From positions 1-64,000 of the forward strand of contig JADNRX010000104.1 of assembly GCA_015501595.1 (NCBI GenBank): DNA of 64,000 bases. Reading direction: 5' to 3'. Source of the DNA: Hymenopellis radicata. Lineage: Eukaryota > Basidiomycota > Agaricomycetes > Agaricales > Physalacriaceae. A program made the translations under genes and the position numbers. Position 1 is the first letter of the stretch; each line of letters starts with the position of its first letter. Of the stretch, positions 22,013-33,811 are shown piece by piece. The notes under the pieces were generated by a model. It was given only the letters and a program-made list of their open reading frames with translations, was not told the origin of the DNA and ran no database searches.

Positions 22013-22944
22013 GCGCTGTAGCCTGTGATGTACGGTTCGCTTCTTTTTACATGGCGCGAACCATCCGACCAATGAGCCGCAGCCCAACCACTAGGCCAAA
22101 CTCGCTCGCTTATATAGGTCGACAATGGCCCAGATGAACTGAGGAGTTCAAGAATTAGAAAAAAATGCATGTCCACAGCTCAGTATGGCGCGTGGCAGCA
22201 TGTAAGCTACTGCTCCGGCATCAGGCCTACACTTGGCCTTTCCTTAGTGTCATCCGCAAAGTTGTCAAGACTGCAAAAATTCTGTTCAACACCTATGCAA
22301 CATCACTAGCGAGGTAGCCGGTTAGCTAGAGCGCTGCATGTCCGCAGAAAGAAGAAGACAAAGACCCAAAATCAGGCAAAGTCCCCTGTTACAACGGGAG
22401 AGAGGAAGATTGTCCCCGGACGACGAGAGTCCGGTGGTAGTCAAGTCAGTCGCGCTTGTAGGCAGATGAGAGATGGGAAGAGGAGATGAAGTCGATGGAG
22501 GGGCCGACATAAAACAAAACTTGCGCTCCCTAAGTTGATATCTGTCGGCTCGCCGCCGTGCTCAAGTTCGTCAAGGCCACGAAGCGACTAGCGAATTGAC
22601 CTCCCCCACAAGTGATGTAGCCTGGGAGAACTGGGTCGCGTTATGCGGAGACCGGTGGGGGCCTGTTCCGGTCGTTGAGGATGTCTTTCGGGACGTCTTC
22701 TCGCTGTCAACCTTGAGGACGCTCACGGTATTGAGTGTGTCGCACGGCAAGCAATGTGGGGCATGTCCCGCCCCTTCTTCGACCTTCTCTCACCCCGTGT
22801 GCGCCTAAATCCAACTGAGGCGTATTCGATGGGGAGGTCAGGGAGACGTCCGCCTTAACTTTAAGTCACACCGCGGTCAGTAGTTAATCTACAAGTTGAC
22901 TGAACTCGACAAGTACAGTAGCCTAGTATGATGAAATCCACTAA
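22013..22944. other. Stretch without recognisable gene
   Basis: Nothing coding was recognised. The part around 22780-22890 resembles 49300-49412: both contain CACCCCGTGTGCGCCTA and, further on, AAGTCACAC. Confidence 0.4.
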
Positions 22945-24110
22945 ACACAACGACTCAGTCGGATCAGAATTTGAACAACATTTGAAGCTTACCTCTTGAG
23001 AAACCTGCAAAACGAACTCGGCGATACTCGCGAGGAGAAGACTTGGAGCCCAACAACAAGTGGAATCCCAGGTCGGCCTCGTAGCTCCCGTCTTGAGGCC
23101 ACGACTCTGAGAAACAGTGAATAAGTAAAACCGCAAACAACAGAGGAACATACAGGCCGAAGTTATCTGCAGTCAGGGAGAATTTGAAGGAGTTTATCGC
23201 CGCGAATCGAAAATGAAAACAGTGGTTGACTCTGCGTGAATCTGTTAAAGTGTTAGTCGACGAACTAGAAACAATTGTTTGACTCCCACCTCCTAAATGA
23301 GTCACGGACCCTGTGGTGAAGACCAAGCAAGTAATCATGAGCGGCCCGGTTCAACAGATACTGGACATAACAAGTCAGTCAAGTCCAACATCGAACCACG
23401 GTCGAAACATACCTTTCGATCCGATTCGCGTGTGAGGAATCCACCCAGAAGGGAGTCGCGAGCAACGCGAGCCAGCGGCGTAGGCCGCTGCTCCCTTCTG
23501 GTAACCTCGTGAGGAGAAGACTGGCCAGTGAAGTCCCAAGTCGTCCTCGTAGCTCCGGTCTGGAAGTAACGACTCTTACGAGCGGTGAATAAGTAAAACA
23601 TCAAACAACGGAAACTGTGAAGGACGTACAGGCTGACCTCATCTGAAGTCAAGGCGCATTTGAAGAGGTTTATTGGCGCGACTCGAAGTGAAAATGGTTG
23701 TGAATCTGTTGAAGCAGTGTTAGTCGATGAGCTGGAGGTACTTGGAGTAATTGTTCGACTTACTGAGTGAGACGCGGACCGTGTGGTGAAGATGAAGCAA
23801 GTACTCGGTTCGGAGTTGAGAGCAACGGTTTAACAGACACTAGTAGACATACCGAGTCAGTAAAGTCCAACTTTGAACGACAGTCGAAACATACCTCTCA
23901 AGCTTATCTGATTCGTGTTGTACAGACTCCACACCAGAAGAGAGTCGTGAGCGATGCGAGCCAGCGGCGCAGGCCGCTGCTCCTTCTGGTAGCCTCGCGA
24001 GAAGATGACGAGGAGCATCACGAAGAGCCAGACACCAAATCGTCCTTAAACCCCGTCCTGAGGCTGCGACTCTACGAAGCGATGAATGATTCAAACCATA
24101 TGTAAATGAA
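22945..24110 (-). repeat. Tandem repeat of about 480 bp, exon-like on the minus strand
   Basis: Three diverged units can be aligned by their shared landmarks GAGGAGAAGACT (about 23033 and 23511, with a related GCGAGAAGATGAC near 23998) and AGCGGCGNAGGCCGCTGCTC (23470s and 23960s). On the minus strand each unit has a protein-like stretch (GLKTGATRPTWD in unit 1, YFQTGATRTTWD in unit 2) ending at a GT-AG-style donor (GTAAGC or GTATGTTTCGAC). This suggests tandem duplication of an exon and its intron. No known family was recognised, and unit 3 is degenerate. The plus strand also has a repeated reading (GPCGED...SVKSN), so which strand is coding is not certain. Confidence 0.55.
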
Positions 24111-24190
24111 ATTGGGAACGAACGTACCAGTAGTCGAAGGCTTCGATTATCGGTTGAGGTACGAGTACGCCTGTGGAAGTGTTAGTCGGT

Positions 24191-24232
24191 GAAGCATAGG
24201 TAAGACTTCGGTGAAGCATAGGTAAGACTTCA
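24191..24232 (+). repeat. 22-bp tandem duplication
   Basis: GAAGCATAGGTAAGACTTC is repeated twice in a row with 22-bp spacing, a recent local slippage product. Confidence 0.8.
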
Positions 24233-25080
24233 GCGTACTGAAAGTATACAAGACAACCAAAGTAGAAGATCGTCCGACCAGGCGACGAGTGCTCCGACAG
24301 AGGCGAATGCGAACTGATGCTCCAGTCAGAACCGAAACAGGATCGAGAACTTCACGGAACATATAATGCAAACAAGAGATCGATGATGAGCAGGTGATGG
24401 TTGCGAACTTGGTAAGTCACGGTCCATGTCGAAGAGTGTTGGTAGTGTCGCGCCTACAGCGGCATAATCAGTGACAAGGGATGGTTGAAGAAAATAGAAC
24501 AGCACATACCCGAGAGCTTGAAGTCAGTCCTCGTTGTGATGCTCGAAACGACTGTGAGAGTCCTCGTTCTCGTTGTCCCAAGAGCATCCAAGATTGGTGT
24601 AGACCAATGTCGAAGACACGAGGCCCCGTCACATCTACGCCCGTGTCATGAACTTATCAGTAAATTCCCCTCCGTATGGTGGGGTATGGCTTGGTCTGGC
24701 GTATGGTGATGCATGGTGCCACATTTTGCCATACCTGCCATACTCCCATGCAACCATACTTCAGCCCACCAGCCATACAGTTGCCTGAAAAAATATATTA
24801 TTTCCTCTCACCTGCGAATGAATCCCAACACCATGAGGTTGTTTGTTCAGACACGACCAAGTTCGCAATTGTTGTCCCCAGTCGATGAGAGGATGCGCGT
24901 CAACCCCGGTTATGGAACCGGTCCGAGTGAGGTGGTCTGTGCGTGAGCACGCAATCGGCCACGTGCATGTTGCCGTCTTGGCCTGGATCGGCCACGCCGC
25001 TACTGTGCTTCTCCTGCTACATGTTCTAGAAATATGATGGTTTTATACTGGCCTATGACTGGACAAGCTCATCTATTCCG
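24233..25080. other. Stretch without recognisable gene
   Basis: Open frames are short and without motifs. A segment at about 24676-24780 has many GTATGG / CCATAC words in both orientations and could fold on itself, but no clean terminal inverted repeat with a target duplication was found. Confidence 0.4.
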
Positions 25081-26640
25081 TCACTCATAAGGCTGGGCGT
25101 GTATATTTCTGAGACAAGCCAGCAGTAACTGTAAATGAATACGAGGACTCTGTCTTGGGAGCCGTAGAAGGAAGAGAAGCTCGAGTTCTGAGTGCGGCGC
25201 GTTCAGTGTTGAACCGGCGGCAGGACATGATGAAGTGGGTGACCGTTTCCGGGACTCCACATCGCTGGCATAGCGGGCTGACGCGCAGAGGCTCAAGGCC
25301 CGAGGAACGAGGGTCTCAGAGCCTCTGCCAAGGGGCAGAGTGCCGTCTCTCGGTCGTGTAATTAGTGCAATATTCGCACGCTCCCATCTCTTGCGTCGTT
25401 CTAATGCGCGCCGCAATACCATGTACGATACCTTCCATTTCACAACAGATAAATGCAATATGATCTAATTGGTATATCTGCGAAGTCTAGAAGATAATCT
25501 CTGGTACAGTTGAAATGGCACTTGTATTTCTAGGCTGGTGGTGGTGGCCTCGACAGGGACCAATCTAGATCAGTTAGGGAGAGGGTGGGTTCGGTACCGT
25601 AGCATGTATAGTGTAGTACGGACCGTGCTGTGTTCTGTAAGGGCTAGATGCACGTAAAAATATATCTATCTATCTATCGGTGAAAAGACCTCCGGTTCTT
25701 CATTAGATTGAACCCAACGTCTGTAGCGGTGCTTAGTTTTCTTTTCCGACGGCTTTTCTCCTCCAGAAGAGACTCGTTTGGTTCGACCCGATCAACGAAC
25801 ACCTGGCTGAGGTAGTTCCAGCTGTTGCACAGCAGCCGGTGCTGGAATAAATGAGGTCGATGCTGTAGGTTGAGGCTCCAGCGCAGCACTACACAACAAT
25901 CAGTCGGAGATGTCAAAGGATATGGGAGCTTACCCAACAGGTGATGAGAGTATAGTTGGATATACTCTTCAGGCCGATATGTGACGTTCTGAGTTGAGTT
26001 AGAGTGCTGGCTTCCGCGCGGGAGAGGGCCCGGCGGCGTCGAGTCCAGACTCTTCGTGAAGCGAGATTCCATTCTTCAGCCCAGGTCGCGCGAGTCTGCT
26101 TGACAAACTTTGCTATCGCAGCGGGTTTACTGACTGGGAGCCTGATCTGCAAGATCGACTTGCTGTTTCAAACTCCTCCACCAGGTATCGCCCGCCTCCT
26201 CCCGTGCTCCCATTCCTAATCGCCATTATCGCAGCCTGCGAATCGAAAAGTATCGTCGCTTTCGTGAGCCTCGGTGTGTTCTCGATAATGTCCAGTGCCA
26301 AAAGCAACCCTACTAGTTCTGCCTCGAAGACGGTGTGGTCAGATTCTCGGCCCAGGTATAAACGTCGGACTACTTCCCCATTCGGGGCGGTTAATGGAAT
26401 ATTACCACTCCATGCCGCCGCCCCTACGCCGGCTTTGAACACAGATCCGTTCGTGAAGATGTGCACCCTGTCCAGTGGTAGCTTCTCAGCTGCTTCCATT
26501 GCCTCTGCCCGCCACTCGGAAAGTCAGAATCCGTTGGGCCTATCGTCGAGGCGCACCTCATTCCGGAAGCACCAGTCCGTACAAGTGACAAGAAACGAAA
26601 TTGGGGTTTCAAACCGAGAAAATACTCCAAATATAGAATT
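25081..26640 (-). pseudogene. LINE (non-LTR retrotransposon) relic: RNase H and C-terminal part
   Basis: On the minus strand an RNase H-like domain reads IFTNGS...FEAELVGLLLALDII...LFDSQAAIMAI (26499-26113). The first catalytic Asp (normally in TDGS) is Asn, while the Glu and second Asp are present. Downstream come AIAKFVKQTRATWAEEW and LSRAEASTLTQLRTSHIGL, the usual C-terminal region of fungal LINEs. Much lower, after a break of about 400 bp, comes the cysteine/histidine part LCQRCGVPETVTHFIMSCRRF (about 25280-25200, CCHC type). Frameshifts separate the parts. No endonuclease or RT part was seen upstream, so this is a 5'-truncated, decayed copy. A (TATC) run lies at about 25660-25677 within the interrupting segment. 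Confidence 0.72.
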
Positions 26641-26678
26641 GAACGAAAGATCTAGTGGCGAACATGAATAAATGCGAA

Positions 26679-27477
26679 TTAAACCTCCCTCGACCACAGG
26701 CTTCTCCAGGTAACGTCCCTAGCCTTCAATTTCTTACGAGGAACGTTCGTCATGAGTACATCAAAGTCTCCGCCCTCCGACTTGCAGCGCTTCCCGACCC
26801 CGTCATCGAAAGGGATATCCTCTTCTTGTATGGCACTAAGAGGGCGGCGGGTATCACTGCCCAAGGCGGCTTGGAGATTTCCAGAAAAGTGACTGGCAGG
26901 AAACGATGTATGCAGCAAGGTCTACGGAAAAGGTATCTGAAGAGGGAGGAGAGGGAAGTCGCATGGATTAGACGATAGGATGTTGATAGTCGGCGGCGAA
27001 AAGTTGAAATGATCAATCGTATCGAAAGGAAGAGGCGAGGTGCAGCTGCCGGAGCCGCTGAAGACGTAACTTTCGTTATAGGGCTCTGTCTGTTGAATGA
27101 AGGAGGATGCGTGTTGTCTGGCGGGCTCGTAGTAGCCATTGCATTGCCATGTGTCATAGTCGGGGTCGTGTAAGTCTGACTGAGTGAGCACGTCGAACAG
27201 AGCCTTCTCCGGAAACCAGCTCGCGCCTGCAGTGACCATTTTGCAGCTTAGAGGCCAGCTTCTGGGTCATCGAAATCTCCTGATGCAACTGTACGTTGAG
27301 CGCGGCGAGTTCCTTGTCAATCGCCTTCCTTCTCTTCCAGTTTCTGTTACGCGTCGTCTTTGCCTCCTGGCACAGACTCTCTATCTCGCGCAGCTGATAC
27401 TCGAGCGCTCTGGCGGTCTCCAGGACGTCAAAGTCGAGGAGGGCAGCGACGGAAAGGCGAGAGGCGGGGGTAGCCAT
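26679..27477 (-). pseudogene. Small coiled-coil protein gene, probably frameshifted
   Basis: The start at 27477 gives MATPASRLSVAALLDFDVLETARALEYQLRE..., with a predicted coiled coil (about residues 20-80) containing a basic stretch, RNRNWKRRK. After ASKLQN the frame fails. Dropping one base near 27240 gives VTAGASWFPEKALFDVLTQSDL and a Ser/Pro/Tyr-rich region to about 26925. A separate in-frame part (LGSDTRRPLSAIQEEDIPFDDG to SLWSREV, stop at 26679) looks like the last exon. The family was not recognised; the basic stretch before a heptad pattern recalls bZIP proteins, but the bZIP Asn/Arg signature is not clear. It is divergently arranged with the next gene, about 90 bp between starts. The one-base frameshift could be decay or a sequence error. 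Confidence 0.5.
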
Positions 27478-27569
27478 GTCGATCGATGATCGAAAGAAGC
27501 GCGGATCGTTTGGGCGAATGACAGTACTTCGATCACGCCAGTGCCTTTTGCGCCACTACAAACATACCA

Positions 27570-28010
27570 TGCCAGCACCAGACGTTTCTCCGCTCGCCTC
27601 GCAAATTATCGCCAAGACCCCTGAGCTGCTCCGCAAGCTAACAAAGTACCGCGACGAGAACATGGAGGCCGAGGTGCACTGTAACAGCCTCGAAGCCGAG
27701 ATTTCTCGCGTCAAAGAGTGTATTGACGCGCAGAAATTGCTGCGGCAGAACATGGAGAAGCGTAAGGGCGATTTTTAGGAAAAACAAGACAAATACTGAC
27801 CTGTAACAATACAGAGGACACGAACAAGAATGGTAAAGTGAGGTACTGTTTTGCATATACCGGTCGTTCACACCACCGACAGTCCTTTCGGACAGCGATA
27901 ATGAAGGGGTTAAGGTAAGTTTGTTTTCCTTGTTCTGTTCTTCAGTCCCCGCAACGCGCTTCAGGCCAATTCCGGCGATAGAGAGGCGTCGGCCGCGTCG
28001 GAGTGAAACA
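27570..28010 (+). CDS. Small coiled-coil protein, unknown function
   Basis: The preferred start is the ATG at 27570 (an in-frame ATG exists at 27476). Exon 1 reads MPAPDVSPLASQIIAKTPELLRKL, then a predicted coiled coil (about residues 25-65, EVHCNSLEAEISRVKECID). A donor GTAAGG near 27763 and an acceptor AATACAG near 27814 lead to EDTNKNGK; further splicing to a stop by about 28010 is not resolved. It shares an upstream region with the divergent gene at 27477, so the two may be co-regulated. Divergent small genes recall mating-type HD1/HD2 pairs, but no homeodomain (WFxNxR) is present in either. Confidence 0.45.
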
Positions 28011-29283
28011 GTAACTCGCTTGCCTGTCATAACGCGTCTGCTATCTTGTCCTTGCAAATTAGAACTCCTCCACGAGAAGCGCTTCCCAGCAGCCATGCAG
28101 GTGGATCCTACGCTAACGGTAAAGACCACCGAAGCGATTTTCGCGCAGTCTTTGCAAGCGGCTCCGTGAGTTCTCAGGGCACACAGGTACTGACAACGCA
28201 AATGAGGGCAAGTAGCGACTGTGTGCTTAGAAACTAACAGGAGAGTAGCCGAGCAAAGTGCAGGCATATGTGTTCATTGAAGAAAGAAGATGAATTTGAG
28301 GTGGATCATGGTAAAGATGTTCTCAGGGTCACTGGTTTTAGCCTCGGTGCAAGACTTGGTCTCGGCCCTTCGTGATAGTAATACGGCCGTAATGTGCTCT
28401 CACCCATTTCCAGCCCATTTCCCAACTCTTGCGTTCCATTATTCACACCGTTCACGACCTCAAGACGAGTCAAAGCGCGCGGTATAACCGCATCGACTAG
28501 GTAGGCATCAACTGGAACTCGAAAATCTCCTCATCTCTTTTCGAAGCTTCAGGTTTTCAGAGTTTTGGGTACATGCTCCGCACGCATCGTCAAGACCTTT
28601 CAGTATTCAAGCCCATATTTCTCGAAAACTTTCGACCAATAAACGTCTCCGGACTCGCGTTTTTCACGTCTCCCTTAGAGTAGGCTTTTAATACGAGCCT
28701 AGAAGCATTAGTGCCCTCCGGTGATTAGCGTGCCTCTTCTCTTCACTCTACGCTCATCAATTCTTACAGCTTTCTTGCTAGCATCAGGCTGTCATCACTC
28801 CATTTTTCGACCTCAGACGACGGCCATCTCACAGAAATAGCTCAACATGGTCTGATTGTACGCTGTAATCGGCGGAGCTCTAATTGAAGCTCTTCTAGGT
28901 GCATCTGGTCCCATGATCCCAGCGCTTCTATGTTGGAATGTCATTGTAAGAGCGTACGATAAGCGCGGGCCATCGTCAACCAGGGAACCCACCATTCATC
29001 TTCACGCATGTCCCGGAGCCCCACCGCAGAGAAACATTAGGTCTGTCAGTCAAGCAGTTCAACCCAAACGGCTGACTGGCTAGCGCCATTGCAACCTCGC
29101 GTCTCAAGTCGCGTTTCTCGAGAAAGCGAGAAAAGAAAGACGATCGTCATTTCAGCGACATTTCGCTTTCAACAAACTTGTATTCCTTTTTGGGATGTGG
29201 CTATTAATTCTTTGATATGCCTTCTGTCAGTCTGGAAATGTTTAAAAGGACGGTGCGCCAAGCGGTTATCTATCCATCAGTAT
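28011..29283. other. Stretch without recognisable gene
   Basis: Nothing beyond short open frames without motifs. The last few hundred bases should hold the promoter of the P450 gene starting at 29284. Confidence 0.4.
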
Positions 29284-31386
29284 CATGTCCTACCCTCTCT
29301 TCAGCGATGCTTCATCGTGTGCTCTCATCGTCTTCGCGCTGCTACTCACTGTGATCATATATCGCGCTTCTCCTTCGCGTAGAGCAGTGCGCGCCCCGGG
29401 CCCAAGCCTTACCCTATCGTTGGCAATGCTCTCCAGATACCGTCGGAACATCCGGAGCAGACCTTCCAGGCCTGGTCCGACATTTATGGTATGGCCCATT
29501 CGCATCTCGTCCGCGGACTCGTCTGACCGTATTTCCTAAAGGCGACGTTGTCCATCTTCGAGTCTTTTCGCAACCAATGATCGTTCTCAACTCTCTGCCG
29601 GCCGCTGAAGAACTTCTCGAGAAACGTGGCGCGATTTACTCCGACCGCCCGAGATTTGTACTGTTCTCTGAACTGTAGGTCGTCGTCCATGCCTAGCAGT
29701 CTTTTTCAAACCGCTTCCTTAGCATGGGCTGGAAGAACGCGTCGACACACGTTCGATAGTAGGCCGCATACATTTGTCTCCGCGAAGCCCTGAATGACCT
29801 TTCGTGCAGTGGGGCACGCTTTCGGAGGCACCGGCGCTTCATACATCAGACCTTCAATCAACGCGCTGCAAAGGAGCTCGAGCCTGTCCAGTATGAAGAA
29901 GCAGCGACGCTCATCGGAGGCTTCTCCGAGACGCCCGAGGCCTTCGTCGACCATATTCGACGGTTAGTGCATCCCTATTCGGGATCACGGTTCTGTAACG
30001 CGTCTGTCTATTCAGGTACTCCGCCGCTGGCATCCTCAAAATAACATACGGCACAGAGGTCAAGTCGGTCGATGATTTTTACGTCCGATTAGGTGCTTTT
30101 CGCGTTGACATCGAAATCGATGCGTTGTTGACGGTCGTTTGTATCAGCTGAAAGAGCGGGTACGTTGACAGTGCAATCGGGCACCCCGGCCGCTAGTCTC
30201 GTAGACTACTTCCCTATCATAAGGTGACCGATGCGAAGAATTTCTCGATCGTGTTGCTAAGACTTATTGTTATGCAGACATATACCCACATGGGCCCCGT
30301 TCTCGGGATTCAAACGAAATGCAGAAGAGGTGAAAGCCGCAGTGGAGCTCATGATGAACGTTCCGTATGAAACGGTCAAGGAGCAGATGGTCAGTGTCTT
30401 CTATGCATATGAATGTGTCTCAGCGAGACTAGAATCTTCATACAGGTTCTGGGTACCGCGAAGCCCTCATTTACCGCTAGGCTTATCGAGGATCATCTTG
30501 AGGCCGGTGGTCTCAATGCTGACACGGAAGAAGACATTAAAGGTGTCGCTGGAACTCTCTACGCGGCCGCGGAAGACACAGTCTGTTTTCTTTCTCCGCA
30601 AGCTTGTCATAGATTGAACACCGGTCTAGACCGCCTGCGTGATCACCTCGTTCATGTTAGCGATGGTGTTATATCCGGAAGTTCAGATGAAGGCCCAGCA
30701 GGAGCTAGATCGCGTGCTTGGTCCCCTCAAGGTTCCTACCTGCGACGATAGAGATGCCCTTCCGTACATCGAGAATGTTTTGAAAGAGGTGTACAGGTAT
30801 ATTACGTTGCGACCTCGTTTCCTGACGACATTTGAACTGACGGGGATTAGATGGAACCCTCCAGTGCCTCTAGGTCTGCCGCACCGTGTCATGCAAGACG
30901 ACGTATACTGCGACCATGTCATCCCTGAAGGAAGCACCATTCTAGCAAATGTATAGTACGTCTCCTGCGGCTTTCCTAACGCGTATCATATGGAAACGTC
31001 GCTGCAATGTAGTGCCATTCTCAAGAACTGCTCGGATCCGGACGTCTTCCGTCCAGAACGATTCATGGAGGAGTCTGTTGCTTTTGATCCGCGTGAGGTC
31101 GTTTTCGGGTTCGGAAGAAGGTTTGTTCTGTGGCGCTGCTGGGAGTGCTGATGCTGAGTATCATCATATCAGAAAATGCCCGGGAAAATACTTTGCAGAC
31201 CATGGAGTTTGGATGGCGATGGTCATGATATTGGCCAAATTCACGATATGTAAGAAGCCGGATGCGAGCGGCCACGTCCACGAGCCCGAAGCTCGGTTCG
31301 AAACGGGTTTTGTCAGGTCAGCACATTTCAGTTCTTCCGAGCTGGTCGTTGACGATTCTCAGGCATCCAAAGAAGTTCGCGTGTGA
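29284..31386 (+). pseudogene. Cytochrome P450 (first copy), with frame damage
   Basis: This is a heme-thiolate monooxygenase of the ER membrane, electrons coming from P450 reductase. It has an N-terminal membrane helix (ALIVFALLLTVIIY), then the proline-rich hinge GPKPYPIVGNALQIP, reached only after a one-base shift near 29390. Next are KGDVVHLRVFSQPMIVLNS, RFRRHRRFIHQTF (C-helix), the I-helix AAAEDT (acid-Thr pair), the ExxR in [32 protein letters not shown] and the heme loop FGFGRRKCPGKYF with its Cys ligand. Introns are short; the heme-loop arginines are split by one (about 31121-31172). About 48 extra bases disrupt the C-helix region near 29750. It resembles basidiomycete P450s of the O-methylsterigmatocystin-oxidoreductase type; the substrate is unknown. 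Confidence 0.8.
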
Positions 31387-31584
31387 TATCATAGCACGGC
31401 AGTAGCCATTAGTTCCTCTCTATCTCATTGACTTATGACTCCTGTCGAAACTACTCATACACAATGTCCCTTTAATTCATCGCGCTGGATACATGGTTTC
31501 GATAACGGCACAAGCGAAAATGGACTCAATGCACTCGAGGTATTGAATTGAAGACAGAGGCCGCCCAAACAATGACGCCACGAT

Positions 31585-33475
31585 GTCCCATCGTTTCATT
31601 ATTCTTCTCTTGCCTGACGCTCTTCGTCGCAGCTCGGGTTCAACTGGGCATCAACAGTCTTCGCTGCTCTAGGACTGGTACTCGCACCGATGCCGTTCCG
31701 CTTCTACAAGTTTGGCAGGAGGATAAGGAAGAGGAGTAAGTTTGCTGCTTGTATGGTACGTCTTTCCTCTAGCTTCCTTTGATTGTTTCTCGCTCATATA
31801 ATGTATGTAGGATTCGAAAATCGCGGAAGAGATGCCAAAGAGGATTACCATAGATATGCTTGATAGTGTTTACAGTTTTCGGTGTTGATGTGACCTGACT
31901 TGCTGTGTAGATGATGTACCGCTCGACGGAGCAAAGATTACGGTGTGGAATCATGATCCCGAGAAGGCATACTTAGATTAGATGGACTCAACTATGGCAA
32001 CAACGACATTTGAGGCATGTAGTGGTGAGCGTGAGGTTGGCATATAACCATAGCCGGTTCATAGCGTGCGAGATGGGCATCTAGCGAACAACTTGAAGGA
32101 ACTGCAGAACCAAAAATTTAGTCTCATAAAGTTCATGGCATCCTGAGCCGTTAGACTATGGGTACCGTATAGAAAGGATGGCAGGGACTGGTCTTGTCTT
32201 CTTGCCGTCATATCGCTGGATCGGGTCGACGGAAGAGTGACAGGAGGGGTATTTCAGCGCCTTGCACGGGGACGGGTGCCACGCCTTTTGAGAAGCTCAC
32301 AGTGGGACATGTTCTCATTTGTCTTCCGAGTGATCCGTCTTGCCAACTACCACTAGAGTCTAGGACGACCACCGTGAACAAACTGCGCGCCGAACTGCAA
32401 GGACCTTGTAACTTATGGGAAAATGAAGAGAATACATTCTCAATCCTTCAAGTTCTGGCGGCACAGGTGGTGCACAGGTCACTGCTTGCTACCAATGAGG
32501 CAGCGCTGAATGAATTTTACTTTATTGTCCGCGATTACTGCAAAGGCTAGTTCCGCCGTGGATGGATCCGCCTCCTCGTTCGTGTTGGGTATTTCATCTT
32601 CCCACCTCCCGTCTCCGCGCGCGAGACTTCGCTACAATGACGGTCGTTGTATTTCCAAGGAGCGTCGGACAACCAATCTTCCGGGAGAGAAGTAGCTCAC
32701 TGGCTACTCGCTGTCATCACCATGGTGCTATAATCAAGACTATTTTTTTCCTGTCTTGTTCACTAGCGAGTTGACGCCAAGTAGAAATGACTCGGATATG
32801 TTGATCTGACGGTGAAGTAGCTCACTCTGAGTCGCCGCCAATACCACGGAGGTACTGGCAAGATTCAAGAACTGAGACGAACGAGCGGAAGACCGGACTG
32901 GGAATCGGGACACACTTTTCGACTCGCTATCATCATGTCCTAATTCGAGAACTTCCTAGCGTGGACCGTGGATTATGAAGAGGGTTTTTGGGACGCGGCG
33001 CGCACCGTAAAGGACACATCCAACACATCATACGGTAAACCCGTCCGGCGTCTATGACTCTCATTGGATTTCTCAACTTGACAGCTGTCAGTCCCATTGG
33101 CGTCAGAAGTGGTGTAACGGTTACTTACTGCCATAAAAGGTTCAGGTATCTTCGTTTTTGGGGTTTACCTTGTCCGCCACCTTCAGCGGAATGAGGGACA
33201 AGGAGTTTAGCGATCAAATCTTGGTCGGTTACTCTCCTCGCGCCTTCCGTCCTCAAGCGCTGCCAGTGGCCGCATATTCTTCAGGTCCCTCACCGTCGTC
33301 ATCATCCTCGAGTCCTTGACCGGACTGGTGGTTAACGCGGTTCATACAATACTTTGCTTTGACCCAAACTTTGCGCTCGTCGTGGTCAAATACTATCAAC
33401 TCAAAAAGAATTGTCTTTTCAACCAAGTTCCATTCACAACTGATACCCGCTACAGGTGTGCTTAGTCATGGTGCT
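31585..33475 (+). repeat. Segmental duplication, copy 2
   Basis: This is the partner of 19768-22012. It contains the last transporter exons (listed next) followed by non-coding flank. It is shorter than copy 1, with different small indels, for example an added CTTGACAGCTGTC near 33080. Confidence 0.82.
31634..31980 (+). pseudogene. MFS transporter tail fragment (duplicated)
   Basis: It carries helix 12 and the cytoplasmic tail of the transporter broken at 4689: LGFNWASTVFAALGLVLAPMPF, then exons giving IAEEMPKRITI and ITVWNHDPEKAYLD, stop at 31978-31980. The fragment itself has no internal stop and ends four residues later than copy 1. No start or upstream exons exist here, as the duplication begins within an intron, so it cannot be a gene. 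Confidence 0.8.
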
Positions 33476-33811
33476 TTTTTAGGTGGTAGCCACACTCTGT
33501 AGTACGATAGCCACTGCGCCCAGTCGATTCCTGCTGCTTGCGACTCCGTTGGCTCAATTACTGGACAACATCCAGCCATCTGACGTTTGGGAAACAGATC
33601 GGTCGAATCGTTCGAGAAACCGAGAGCAGGCGACAGATTCTACTTGCAATGGTAGCCCTTGCTGCAAGGTTATAAACGACAGATCATTATTATTAAAACT
33701 CTATCCGTGAGTACGTAGACCTTCCAAGACAACACATACATAGATTAGACACATTCAGGAGGAGGACTATTGTTATCAGGCTTTGGAGCAGTGTGCTGGA
33801 CTAGAAACCTG
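33476..33811. other. Short stretch without recognisable gene
   Basis: No motif-bearing reading frame on either strand. It separates the duplication from the 3' end of the F-box gene. Confidence 0.35.

Noticed and set aside
24676..24790. Candidate MITE made of GTATGG/CCATAC words
   Set aside because: Inverted words are present, but no clean terminal inverted repeat with a flanking target duplication could be defined.
26679..28010. Mating-type HD1/HD2 locus suggested by divergent small genes
   Set aside because: Neither product shows a homeodomain, and neighbours such as a mitochondrial intermediate peptidase gene are absent.
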